Below are positions 17,165 to 25,756 of a DNA stretch of 64,000 nt, piece by piece; within the stretch, counting starts at the first letter, position 1, and every line of letters begins with the position of its first letter. The stretch comes from Clostridium sp031626875 (GTDB taxonomy: Bacteria > Bacillota > Clostridia > Clostridiales > Clostridiaceae), in contig NZ_JANDMF010000014.1 of assembly GCF_031626875.1 (NCBI RefSeq), positions 1 to 64,000 on the forward strand, in the 5' to 3' direction. Under the pieces are notes generated by a model, which worked only from the letters and a program-made list of their open reading frames with translations, was not told the origin of the DNA and made no database searches. The position numbers and the translations under genes are program-made.

Positions 17165-18985
17165 TTAACCTATAAATTCTTTGCGAATATCTTCTAAATT
17201 AACCTTTTCTAGTGAATCTGAAACCTTAATTCCAATTGCAACCACATTATTTCTAATAATAAGATATGTTCCACTTTTATCAATCTTCATTCCAACATTT
17301 ACAATCCCCTTTTTACCAGTAAAGGTGTTTACATTTTCACCTGTATTTGCATCTACTATTGTAAATGTTCCTTCTGCATTATCAAATGAAGTAAAATCTA
17401 TTGATAAATTTGTTTCTTTACCTTTTTCCAACACTATTACTAATGGCTCAAATTCATTACCAGTTCCTTTTATATTTAAGCTTTGCTTTCCACCATCAAT
17501 ATTTGCTTTTTTAATTAATCTATCAGTAGGTACTTTGCTTAAATCATCACCATATATACTTTGTGTTTGTGATGCACTAGAACTTGAACTGCCTCCAGTA
17601 CAGCAACTCATTCCACTACTTTGAGCTGGTATAGAAGGATCATCCTTAGTAGTATCTACAGAATCAAGATCATCTGTAACTTTAATTACGCCTCTTATCA
17701 TTCCCATCCAACAACTAAAGTTTATATCTTTATCCCCTGGTGTAAATTCTATTATGTTCTCTCCTGATTTTAGAGCTTTTTCTATATTTAAAGATGGTAT
17801 TACAATAGAATTATTACATGAATTAAGTTGACTTCCTGTAATTATAAACTTAACAGGAGTACCTTTTTTAACATAAAAAGCATTTGGTGTGTATCCATTA
17901 CTATCTGCTGTCATCTTTATTACTTGTACATTATTTTCAACAGTTGCTTTTCCTATATTGGAATTTGATTGATTTTGTCCACTTTCTGATAAGCTTTGTT
18001 TTATTGTATTAACACTAGGCACTCCAACTCCTGCTAATGCAAGACCACGGTTCCCCATTATAAATCCAAGCACTATAACTAAGAATCCACTAAATTTCAA
18101 AAGCTGCTTTGTGTACCCTTTGCTTAAAAATCCTGATATAGCTCCAAATGCAAGCATTAAAGGAACTGTTCCTAACGAAAATAAAAACATGGATAATGCT
18201 CCAGTTAATGCACTACCAGTTCCTAATGCATACAACTGCATTGTTTGCAAAGGTCCACATGGCATTAATCCATTTAACATTCCTACTAAGAAAGGGGCTT
18301 TAGGTTTATTTTTCAATATACATGAAGACCATGGCAATTTAATATTAAACTTTCTAAACATAGAAAATCCAGCCATGTTTAACCCCATTATTATCATAAA
18401 TATTCCTGCAAATATTTGAAGTCCTGCTTTTACATTAAGTGATAATGATAGTACAGACCCTAATGCCCCTACAATACCACCTATAATGGTATAAGAAATT
18501 ACTCTTCCAGTATTATATAAAATACCAGGCATTAATGAAGCAAATCTGCTCTTCTCTTCATTTAAATCATCATCTTTTGATATACTTTGTGTAAGCATTA
18601 TTCCACCACACATACCAACACAATGAATTGATGTTAGCATACCAACTAAAAATAATACTGCATAAGATGCATTATTTAATTTAGCATCCATATCAAATCC
18701 TGATGTTGAACTACCAAGTAATAAAATGGCTGCAACTACAACTAAGAAACCTGCAAATTTAATATTTTTTGAATCCTTAGTGCTATAACCAGCTTTATTG
18801 ATAGCTTCTCTTAATTGTTTTATGGAACAAAGATCTTCATCATATTCTACTGTTACTTGCTGTTCGGTAAAACTTGCTACAGCAATCCCAACCCCTGTAA
18901 CTTTCTTCAATTCCCTTTCTACCCTATTTTCACAAGAAATACATGTCATATTATATACTTTAATTACCTCTTTTTTTATGTGCAT
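17165..18985 (-). CDS. HMA-TauE/SafE-cupredoxin fusion membrane protein (metal handling)
   Basis: This 606-residue protein combines three modules. The N-terminal heavy-metal-associated domain (about 1-70) has the metal site MTCISC. The middle (about 75-320) is a sulfite-exporter TauE/SafE / DsbD-like membrane domain with the motifs HCVGMCGGI and GLMPCGPLQTMQLYA. After a linker comes a periplasmic-type cupredoxin-like domain (about 345-435; SCNNSIVIPSLN then ISFSCWMGM-like metal ligands), then a Ser-rich Cys-Cys patch (MSCCTGGSSSSS) and a final beta-rich region. Such proteins move copper or reducing equivalents across the membrane. Copper delivery or efflux is the likeliest role; no copper ATPase or CsoR lies in the window. 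Confidence 0.85.
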   Translation of the reverse strand: MHIKKEVIKVYNMTCISCENRVERELKKVTGVGIAVASFTEQQVTVEYDEDLCSIKQLREAINKAGYSTKDSKNIKFAGFLVVVAAILLLGSSTSGFDMDAKLNNASYAVLFLVGMLTSIHCVGMCGGIMLTQSISKDDDLNEEKSRFASLMPGILYNTGRVISYTIIGGIVGALGSVLSLSLNVKAGLQIFAGIFMIIMGLNMAGFSMFRKFNIKLPWSSCILKNKPKAPFLVGMLNGLMPCGPLQTMQLYALGTGSALTGALSMFLFSLGTVPLMLAFGAISGFLSKGYTKQLLKFSGFLVIVLGFIMGNRGLALAGVGVPSVNTIKQSLSESGQNQSNSNIGKATVENNVQVIKMTADSNGYTPNAFYVKKGTPVKFIITGSQLNSCNNSIVIPSLNIEKALKSGENIIEFTPGDKDINFSCWMGMIRGVIKVTDDLDSVDTTKDDPSIPAQSSGMSCCTGGSSSSSASQTQSIYGDDLSKVPTDRLIKKANIDGGKQSLNIKGTGNEFEPLVIVLEKGKETNLSIDFTSFDNAEGTFTIVDANTGENVNTFTGKKGIVNVGMKIDKSGTYLIIRNNVVAIGIKVSDSLEKVNLEDIRKEFIG

Positions 18986-19151
18986 TTTCCACCTCTACTA
19001 CTTTCTACTTATCTTTATTAAATAAAGACAGTATACAAAAAAGTTATGAAGATTGTATGATGATATTAAATCTCAATATATTAATTTATAATACCAATGC
19101 AATCATGTAAAAATACACATAAACTAATACTTACATACAATAAGTTTATTT

Positions 19152-19955
19152 TTATAAGAATAATAACAGACTTACTGCCATTACTACCATTCCTGCTACT
19201 AATCCGTATATAGCTAAATGATGTTCTCCATATTCCCTAGCCGAAGGTAATAATTCATCTAAAGATATAAATACCATTATTCCAGCTATAGCTGCAAATA
19301 ATATTCCAAAAACTACATCATTTATAAATGGCATTAGTATTAAATAACCAATAAGAGCACCAATTGGTTCTGAAAGCCCTGATAAAAATGAATATATAAA
19401 AGCTTTCTTTCTATTACCAGTTGCATAATATACTGGAACTGATACAGCTATCCCCTCTGGAATATTATGAATAGCTATTGCCACAGCAATCGATATGGCT
19501 ATAGTTGGTTCTTGAAGTGCTGAAACAAAAGTTGCCAACCCCTCCGGAAAATTATGAATACCTACAGCAAGTGCAGTAAATACACCCACTCTCAAAAGTT
19601 TATTATTCTTCTGTAAATTCTCACTATCCATAGCCTCAACTTTATATATCTCATGAGGATTTTCTCCGCTAGGTATAAATTTATCTATAAGTGCAATTAT
19701 AAGCATTCCTCCAAAAAAGGAAATTACATTAACCCATGATCCAAGCTTTAATCCTAATTCATTTGTAAGAGAAATTTTTGCTTGATAAAATAATTCCACC
19801 ATAGAAACATATATCATTACACCTGCAGAAAATCCTAGGCTTATAGATAAAAATTTTGTGTTAGTTTTCTTTGCAAAAAATGCAATAGCACTTCCAATAC
19901 CTGTTGATAATCCTGCCAAAAGTGTTAATCCAAAAGCTAATAAAATATTATTCAT
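19152..19955 (-). CDS. zupT: ZIP family metal transporter (ZupT-like)
   Basis: This 267-residue ZIP transporter has eight hydrophobic segments and the paired metal-site helices HNFPEGLATFVSA and HNIPEGIAVSVPVYYAT, both with the H-N-x-PEG signature. ZupT-type proteins import zinc and often iron, manganese or cobalt. It starts at ATG with AAGGAGGGG and is divergent from an S4 ribosomal-protein paralogue that lacks the zinc knuckle. A Fur-family-like box lies in the shared intergenic region. Together this suggests a metal-starvation locus. Confidence 0.88.
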   Translation of the reverse strand: MNNILLAFGLTLLAGLSTGIGSAIAFFAKKTNTKFLSISLGFSAGVMIYVSMVELFYQAKISLTNELGLKLGSWVNVISFFGGMLIIALIDKFIPSGENPHEIYKVEAMDSENLQKNNKLLRVGVFTALAVGIHNFPEGLATFVSALQEPTIAISIAVAIAIHNIPEGIAVSVPVYYATGNRKKAFIYSFLSGLSEPIGALIGYLILMPFINDVVFGILFAAIAGIMVFISLDELLPSAREYGEHHLAIYGLVAGMVVMAVSLLLFL

Positions 19956-20042
19956 TCTACCCCTCCTTATTTTTTATCATATTCAATTTTAAAGATTATA
20001 CACATAAATAGAATAAATTTTCAAGTAATTTTAAAAATTTAT

Positions 20043-20057
20043 TGATAATTATTTTCA
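20043..20057. promoter_or_regulatory. Fur-family operator-like box
   Basis: TGATAATTATTTTCA matches the 7-1-7 Fur core TGATAAT-N-ATTATCA with a single mismatch. It lies between the divergent ZIP transporter and the rpsD paralogue, so it could control both. Fur, Zur and PerR boxes are similar and the region is AT-rich, so the exact regulator is open. Confidence 0.5.
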
Positions 20058-20139
20058 TTTACTTTTCAATTTTTTTATATTATATTAGTTTTAGGCTTAA
20101 TTTTATCGCGGCAAATTTCTATATGGAGATGATAATTTT

Positions 20140-20739
20140 ATGGCAAAAATGAGAACACCTAGATTTAAATTATGTAGAAGACTTGGTTTAAATGTAATTG
20201 GAAATCCCAAAGCAATGAAAAGAGCTGATAATGGTAGTGCAAGAAATGCAAAAAAACTTTCTGCCTATGGAACTCAATTACTTGAGAAACAAAGGTTAAG
20301 AGCTTACTATGGAGTTATGGAAAAGCAATTTTCTATCTATGTAAAAAAAGCGCTTAAGGATAAAGAACAAACTGGATATTCTTTAATTAAAAGGCTAGAA
20401 TGTAGACTTGATAATATTGTATTTAGATTAGGCTTTGCAAGTTCCATAGCACAGGCACGCCAAATTGTAGTTCATGGTCATATTTTAGTAAACAATAGTA
20501 AAGTTGATATTCCATCATTTAATATAAGCATCAATGATGTGGTTTCACTAAGAGAAAAATCACAAAAGAATGAATTATTCAAAAATAATTTCTTAAATAA
20601 TATTCTTGATGTTTTCCCTTATTTAAGTAAAGATGAAGAAAATTTCTCAGGATCACTTTTAAGATACCCTTTACGTGAAGAAGTTCCTATTCAAATAAAC
20701 GACTCTTTAGTTGTAGAATTCTATTCTAGACTAAATTAA
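20140..20739 (+). CDS. rpsD: 30S ribosomal protein S4 paralogue (zinc-independent form)
   Basis: S4 nucleates 30S assembly by binding 16S rRNA. This 199-residue protein has the N-terminal domain (RTPRFKLCRRLGLNVIG) and the S4 RNA-binding domain (RLDNIVFRLGFASSIAQARQ, then VVHGHILVNN). Of the four cysteines that make the zinc knuckle in C+ S4 proteins it keeps only Cys12, so it is a C- form. The gene stands outside a ribosomal operon, and clostridia usually carry the main rpsD with rpsM-rpsK-rpoA. That arrangement and the adjacent ZIP gene point to an alternative S4 used when zinc is short. That role is inferred. Confidence 0.9.
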   Translation: MAKMRTPRFKLCRRLGLNVIGNPKAMKRADNGSARNAKKLSAYGTQLLEKQRLRAYYGVMEKQFSIYVKKALKDKEQTGYSLIKRLECRLDNIVFRLGFASSIAQARQIVVHGHILVNNSKVDIPSFNISINDVVSLREKSQKNELFKNNFLNNILDVFPYLSKDEENFSGSLLRYPLREEVPIQINDSLVVEFYSRLN

Positions 20740-20796
20740 TCTCTCATCATAATTAAATCATTTACTATTATGTATTATAGAAAGGAGGTTTAGTAT

Positions 20797-21504
20797 TTGC
20801 AAATTAATACAAAACCAAGTACTTATAATAAGGACATTTATAAAAATAATTTTTTTTGGGAAAATAAAATTATTAATAATGCCTCTTTATGGGAAGGTTA
20901 TTTTGAAGATAAGGAAATAACAACAGAATCTAAGATTCTCTATATTGGAATACTTGATCTTGAAAAAGATATTATCCAATCAAGCTTTGTTGTCTATCCA
21001 TCTATATACTCACTTTTAGGTTTTCTTCAACATGTATTTCTCCCTACTGCATTTTTTACTTGGTTTGAACGTCAGATTAATGAGTTTTATATACCTATGG
21101 CACCATTTTCAGAAATAGTTCATGAAATTACTGAAAATAACCCTAACCTTAATACTCAAGAAATTGCCTCTATGTTAGAGTTCTACTCTACTCTAGATAA
21201 TGGTTGGTTGTTAGACAAAGAATCCCTAAATAAATTCGTTAAATCACACTCTGAATTTTTTAATAATACTTGGGATATGGACCCTGGTCAAAAATTATTC
21301 TTTAAAGTTTTTGATAATCCTACAAAAATTTTTGAATTTATAAAAGATTTTATTGGATGGTCTGATTTTAATGCTTTTATTGAAGAAGAAATTTCTATGA
21401 GCCTTGAAACATTTGAATTTACTTGTAACAATGCAATTAAAGAACCTCTTTTAAATAAAAACTTTATTCATATTTTAAATACTAATCTTCCAATTTTAAT
21501 TTAA
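20797..21504 (+). CDS. hypothetical protein downstream of the S4 paralogue
   Basis: I do not recognise this 235-residue protein. It starts at TTG with AAAGGAGG 8 nt upstream. It is soluble, acidic and rich in Phe, Asn, Ile and Glu, with no signal peptide, no Cys-rich motif and no obvious nucleotide-binding site. Short aromatic blocks (FFTWFERQINEFYIPM, NNTWDMDPGQKLFFKVF) suggest a helical fold. It lies 57 bp after rpsD on the same strand and is followed by a terminator, so it may share the metal-responsive transcript. Its function is unknown. Confidence 0.7.
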   Translation: MQINTKPSTYNKDIYKNNFFWENKIINNASLWEGYFEDKEITTESKILYIGILDLEKDIIQSSFVVYPSIYSLLGFLQHVFLPTAFFTWFERQINEFYIPMAPFSEIVHEITENNPNLNTQEIASMLEFYSTLDNGWLLDKESLNKFVKSHSEFFNNTWDMDPGQKLFFKVFDNPTKIFEFIKDFIGWSDFNAFIEEEISMSLETFEFTCNNAIKEPLLNKNFIHILNTNLPILI

Positions 21505-21512
21505 CTTATAGT

Positions 21513-21550
21513 AAGGATACATTATTTTTGATACTGTATCCTTATTGTTT
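21513..21550 (+). terminator. intrinsic terminator of the rpsD-hypothetical unit
   Basis: AAGGATAC (21513-21520) pairs with GTATCCTT (21536-21543), followed by ATTGTTTT. Confidence 0.7.
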
Positions 21551-21584
21551 TAATATGATATACTTCAATTTTTTCATTATTAAC

Positions 21585-22052
21585 TCATCCTATAATTTTT
21601 TCTATATTAAGTAATTTATCTTTTACATCTATTCCACCTGCATAACCAATAAGCTTTCCATTAGATCCAATTACTCTATGGCAAGGAATTATAATCATTA
21701 TTGGATTTTTATTATTAGCCATTCCTACAGCTCTTGAAGCTTTTTCATTACCAATTGCTTTTGCAATTTCTTTATAACTCCTAGTTTCTCCAAAAGGAAT
21801 TTCCATGAGAGCATTCCATACTTTTTTCTGAAATTCAGTACCATGTGGATTTAATGGTAAATTAAAATATTTTCTTTTCCCATCAAAGTATTCATTAAGT
21901 TCTTTTATAGCTTGTTTTAGTAATAAAGTTTCTTCTTTCACTAATATTTCTTCCTGTAAATCATGGTTAACTAAATCTATACTTGTAATTGCTCTTCCGT
22001 TTTCTTCTATTCTAATTCTTCCTATTTTAGTATCATAATAAAATATATTCAT
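21585..22052 (-). CDS. ogt: methylated-DNA-protein cysteine methyltransferase
   Basis: This 155-residue suicide enzyme transfers alkyl groups from O6-alkylguanine to its own cysteine. The active-site motif PCHRVIG is intact, preceded by the helix-turn-helix FGETRSYKEIAKAIGNEKA and the Asn-hinge region. The size fits Ogt of single-domain type, without an Ada regulatory domain. A strong ribosome site (GGGAGG) precedes ATG. It is transcribed alone. Confidence 0.92.
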   Translation of the reverse strand: MNIFYYDTKIGRIRIEENGRAITSIDLVNHDLQEEILVKEETLLLKQAIKELNEYFDGKRKYFNLPLNPHGTEFQKKVWNALMEIPFGETRSYKEIAKAIGNEKASRAVGMANNKNPIMIIIPCHRVIGSNGKLIGYAGGIDVKDKLLNIEKIIG

Positions 22053-22164
22053 TATTTTAATCCTCCCAAAATACCTGTCATAATCTATAATTATTTAATA
22101 ATATTCAATACAAATATTATTATAAAGGTATTATAAGATTATTAATACATACTAATTTTATCCT

Positions 22165-22971
22165 CTATGTTCTTTGCATATATATTATATTTAAGATATA
22201 AACAATAAAAAAAGCTGAAATAAAAATTAATCTGCTTCTAAATGCCCAAATATTATCTACAAATTTATTATACAGAATCTCTTCTTTGTGAATATCCTTG
22301 CTTTCAATTAATTTTTTAAAAAGTTTATCATACAGTTCATCTGAATCAATTTCCTTATCTATAGGATAATCAGCAATGTAATTAAATAACTCATCATATC
22401 TAATTATTGGAACATCAGAGTTTTCTTCCCCTTCAATATAAACCCTATCATTAACCATAACTATTAAATCTATAATTAAATCCTCATCAAACAATTTAAT
22501 CAAGTAGTCTCTATTTTTTCTAACTTCTGTTATTGGTGATATAACACCCCTATTGCCTTTTCTACTTGTCTTATACCATTTATTATATTTATTAATATGA
22601 AACTCACCTTTATAATTACATTTTACTATATTAAAAACGCCTTTATTTGTAATAACTATATTTTCTATTTTAAAATTATCATCTCCATCTTTTAATATCA
22701 ATCCTTCCATGATATTAAAATTATCTTTTAACTTTCCTATTTCTCTATTAACTTTATAATTTTCTTCTATGAAACCATTGGTGATATCACTTTTCATTTT
22801 ATTATATTTAATAAATGGTCCACAAAGGAAAATAGAAAGAGTAACAAAAAATATATTACCTGAAGCTCCATCAAGCCCTATTTTCAACAATAGAATACAA
22901 AAAGAATAAATAAAATAAACAAATATAAATGCATAAAAAAAAGAAACTCCTCTTTTAACAATAGTGATCAT
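22165..22971 (-). CDS. NERD-domain membrane protein
   Basis: This 268-residue protein has two N-terminal hydrophobic helices (about 8-30 and 36-55), a cytoplasmic nuclease-related (NERD) domain (about 75-195) and a C-terminal transmembrane helix (about 245-265). NERD features include the conserved start of the domain (NREIGKLKDNF), IENIVITNKGVFNIVKCNYKGE and the HINKYNKWYKTSRKG strand pattern. NERD domains belong to the restriction-endonuclease-like fold, but their substrates are mostly unknown. I start at ATG 22971 because GGAGG lies 7 nt upstream. It stands alone. Confidence 0.75.
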   Translation of the reverse strand: MITIVKRGVSFFYAFIFVYFIYSFCILLLKIGLDGASGNIFFVTLSIFLCGPFIKYNKMKSDITNGFIEENYKVNREIGKLKDNFNIMEGLILKDGDDNFKIENIVITNKGVFNIVKCNYKGEFHINKYNKWYKTSRKGNRGVISPITEVRKNRDYLIKLFDEDLIIDLIVMVNDRVYIEGEENSDVPIIRYDELFNYIADYPIDKEIDSDELYDKLFKKLIESKDIHKEEILYNKFVDNIWAFRSRLIFISAFFIVYILNIIYMQRT

Positions 22972-23111
22972 CACTTAACCTCCAAAATATTATTTCTATT
23001 AAAATTCTCTCCACTAATAAAGCTTTTAAACAGTTACTTTCCATAATTTGTTCTAAAAACAATATATGTGAATACATTATTAGGGTAGTTACAATGCTAG
23101 GAGTGATTATT

Positions 23112-23594
23112 TTGAAGAAGTTAAAGCTATTTTTTATTTTTCTATTAATTATTATGTTACAAGGTTGTGCTTTTGATGATCCTAAATATCTGCATCTAAA
23201 ACAAAAATCAGATATTGCACTATACACTAAAGAAATTTATGCTAAAGTTCTTCAAAATGAAGACTTCTCAATAGAATTTTTTGACACTAATTTATATAAG
23301 GATATATCTGTCTCTACAGAAGAAAATGATGTTATAGAAAACTTTATTAGTTCTTTATCAGATGAGAATTACAAAGAAGATGGAATGCCTACTGAAAAGG
23401 AAAATTATCAATTAAGAATACAATTTTCAGATAGTAAATACATTATTAAAGTTTATAATAATGATTTAGTTGCTATTTTACCTTGGGATGGTAACTACAA
23501 AGAAGATATCATATCTATGAAAGATGTCCCTATACGTTATAATCTTTATGACTTCTGCAAGCATGTAGAAAATCAAGCCAAGGCATTTAAATAG
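23112..23594 (+). CDS. lipoprotein of unknown function
   Basis: This roughly 160-residue lipoprotein has a lysine-rich start, a hydrophobic signal and the lipobox LQGC. The mature part is acidic and lacks recognisable catalytic motifs. It resembles small Clostridium-specific lipoproteins of the DUF4883 type, an assignment I make from memory and hold weakly. I start at TTG 23112, with AGGAG 8 nt upstream; the in-frame ATG at 23094 contains that ribosome site. It is convergent with the folate operon, only 10 bp away. Confidence 0.7.
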   Translation: MKKLKLFFIFLLIIMLQGCAFDDPKYLHLKQKSDIALYTKEIYAKVLQNEDFSIEFFDTNLYKDISVSTEENDVIENFISSLSDENYKEDGMPTEKENYQLRIQFSDSKYIIKVYNNDLVAILPWDGNYKEDIISMKDVPIRYNLYDFCKHVENQAKAFK

Positions 23595-23604
23595 CAATCC
23601 ATAA

Positions 23605-24417
23605 TTATTTAAGTTCTTCTAATATTTTAAAAACTCTTTTATTAAGTAAAGGATGTATTTTATTTGGAGCAATTTCATTTAATGGTTTTAGAACAAATTC
23701 TCTTTCCTCCATCCTTGGGTGGGGGATTGTCACATAATCATCTTCTAAAACTAAGTCATCATAAAATATAATATCTAAATCTATTATCCTAGGCCCCCAC
23801 TTAACTTCTCTTACTCTATGCATTTTTTCTTCAATATCTAATAGTCTATCTAAAAGATACTTTGGAGATAATATTGTTCTTATTTTAACTGCTCCATTTA
23901 CAAACTCATCTTGATCAAGTTTCCCCCATGGTTCTGTAACTATGAATGAAGATACTTCTATTACTTCTATGTTTGTATCTTCTTTTATCATATCAATAGC
24001 TTTATGCAGGTTATTTTCTTTATCTCCAATATTACTTCCTATAGAAAGATAAGCCTCATGCCAACCTCTATCTACCTCTACGGCTGCATATTCTACATGC
24101 CTTCCTATTGGAGCCCATGGTTTTTTTAATTTCACTTTAACACTTTTTATAGCTGGATAAGTAATTAATGTAAATTCAGCCACCCTCTCTGCTGCTGTCT
24201 CAATAAGATCATAGCTCTTTTCTGTAAAGACTTTTTCAATGCCTAAACAAAGCTCTCCATAATGAACTGATTTTTTTAAATTACCTGTCTTTCCCGCTTC
24301 TTCTAAAGATAAACTTGCTTCTAAATCTAAAATAAACTTCTGTCCTAAGTTTTTTTCTTCATTAAATACACCATGATTAGCAAATATCTCAAAGTTTTTT
24401 ATATAAATTTTATCCAT
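23605..24417 (-). CDS. folBK: bifunctional dihydroneopterin aldolase / HPPK
   Basis: This fusion covers two consecutive folate steps. Residues 1-115 form FolB (IYIKNFEIFANHGVF, HYGELCLGIE), which cleaves dihydroneopterin. Residues about 118-270 form FolK (AYLSIGSNIGDKENNLHKAI, then GPRIIDLDIIFYDD and IPHPRMEEREFVLKPL), which pyrophosphorylates 6-hydroxymethyl-dihydropterin. I start at ATG 24417, giving the standard FolB N-terminus; a GTG at 24426 abuts the folP stop codon and is less likely. It is the last gene of the pabABC-HD-folP-folBK operon. Confidence 0.93.
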   Translation of the reverse strand: MDKIYIKNFEIFANHGVFNEEKNLGQKFILDLEASLSLEEAGKTGNLKKSVHYGELCLGIEKVFTEKSYDLIETAAERVAEFTLITYPAIKSVKVKLKKPWAPIGRHVEYAAVEVDRGWHEAYLSIGSNIGDKENNLHKAIDMIKEDTNIEVIEVSSFIVTEPWGKLDQDEFVNGAVKIRTILSPKYLLDRLLDIEEKMHRVREVKWGPRIIDLDIIFYDDLVLEDDYVTIPHPRMEEREFVLKPLNEIAPNKIHPLLNKRVFKILEELK

Positions 24418-24426
24418 AATTATCAC

Positions 24427-25236
24427 TTACCTTGCCTTTAATATTGTATCTGTCATAACACACACTCTTTTATTTTCAAGAACATCATGAACTCTTATAA
24501 ATTCACACCCCTTCATTATTCCCATAACTGTAGTTGCTAAAGTTCCTTCAACTCTATCTTCTACAGGCAAATTAAGTGCTAATCCTACCATAGATTTTCT
24601 AGAAGTTCCCAAAAGCACTGGATATCCTAAAGTTTTAATTTTTTCAAGATTATTCATTACAATTAAATTTTCTTCATAAGTCTTTGCAAATCCTATACCT
24701 GGATCCAAAATGATATTTTCCTTTTTAACTCCTGCACTTATAGCAATATCTATACTTTCTTCTAAATCTGTTAGAACATCCTCCATTAAATCATTATAAT
24801 GGTTGTTCTCCCTATTATGCATAAGAATACAAGGAACATCATACTTTGCTGAAACATTTGCCATATTTCTATCTTTTTTAAATCCCCAAATATCATTTAT
24901 AACATCTGCACCAGCTTTTATAGCTTCCTCTGCTGTTTTTGCCTTATATGTATCTATTGAAACATTAATATCAAACTTTTCTTTTATAGCTTTAATTATT
25001 GGTACTACTCTCTTTATTTCTTCTTCTACCTCTACTGCCTCAAAGTTAGGCCTTGTAGATTCTCCTCCAATATCTATAATATCTGCACCAGCTTTTATCA
25101 GTTCTTCAGTTCTTTTTAAGGCTAAGTCTATTTCATTATACTTTCCACCATCTGAAAAAGAATCTGGAGTAACATTTAAAATTCCCATAACATAAGTTCT
25201 TTTTCCAAGTATAAATTCTTTATTGCCTATTTTCAT
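24427..25236 (-). CDS. folP: dihydropteroate synthase
   Basis: DHPS joins p-aminobenzoate to hydroxymethyl-dihydropterin pyrophosphate and is the sulfonamide target. The 269-residue protein has the signature GILNVTPDSFSDGGKY, the pterin-site segment IDIGGESTRP, and later DVINDIWGF, ILDPGIGFAKT and GTSRKSM. I start at ATG 25236, where GGGGGT lies 6 nt upstream; an ATG at 25251 contains that site. It sits between the HD-domain gene and folBK, with the PABA genes pabABC upstream in the same operon. Confidence 0.93.
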   Translation of the reverse strand: MKIGNKEFILGKRTYVMGILNVTPDSFSDGGKYNEIDLALKRTEELIKAGADIIDIGGESTRPNFEAVEVEEEIKRVVPIIKAIKEKFDINVSIDTYKAKTAEEAIKAGADVINDIWGFKKDRNMANVSAKYDVPCILMHNRENNHYNDLMEDVLTDLEESIDIAISAGVKKENIILDPGIGFAKTYEENLIVMNNLEKIKTLGYPVLLGTSRKSMVGLALNLPVEDRVEGTLATTVMGIMKGCEFIRVHDVLENKRVCVMTDTILKAR

Positions 25237-25256
25237 TATTTTTACCCCCATTTTAT

Positions 25257-25733
25257 TTAGTATTTTATATCAAAATTTTTCTTTTCCTCACTCCAATAGC
25301 ATTCATCTATAGCCTCGCAATTAAAGCAATTTCTTGATATCTTATCACTTTTATAGATTATTTTAGATAGCTGATCTGCACTATCAGCTTTTCTATGTGA
25401 TTCAATAGCTTTTAATATACTATCTTTTTCTTCTTTAGTAAAACCAGAATTCTCCAATAATTCTTCTGCTATTATAACACTACCATCATGATGAGGTATT
25501 TCTTTTTCATATTCCAGAACTCTACCAATATCATGAAGTAATGCTATAACATATATAACTTCTTTAGAAAATCCTAAATTTTCTTCAAGAACTTTAATAT
25601 ATGCTATTCTAGCCACATCTAGGAAATGTTCCATCGTATGTCTGCAAAACTTTCTATCTTTCTCTAAAGCTTCTAATCTTTCTAAGTAAGATTTATACCT
25701 TTTGTCATTTAATATTTCATTAACCTTATCCAA
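25257..25733 (-). CDS. HD-domain phosphohydrolase in the folate operon
   Basis: This 158-residue HD-superfamily protein has the metal-site residues in order: His in HTMEHFLDVARIAY, the HD pair in LLHDIGRVLEYE, and HH in IPHHDGSVIIAEELL. A Cys-rich C-terminal patch (CFNCEAIDECYW) is unusual. HD proteins hydrolyse phosphates of nucleotides and related compounds. Its place inside the folate operon makes it a candidate for the dihydroneopterin triphosphate dephosphorylation step, for which no Nudix enzyme is encoded here. That is inference. The start is TTG with AAGGAG upstream. Confidence 0.8.
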   Translation of the reverse strand: MDKVNEILNDKRYKSYLERLEALEKDRKFCRHTMEHFLDVARIAYIKVLEENLGFSKEVIYVIALLHDIGRVLEYEKEIPHHDGSVIIAEELLENSGFTKEEKDSILKAIESHRKADSADQLSKIIYKSDKISRNCFNCEAIDECYWSEEKKNFDIKY

Positions 25734-25756
25734 GATGCACTCCTTCTCCCTATTTA

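Noticed and set aside
22955..23227. A 90-codon minus-strand frame opposite the lipoprotein gene.
   Set aside because: It overlaps a well-supported lipoprotein gene with a lipobox and ribosome site, and has no ribosome site of its own.
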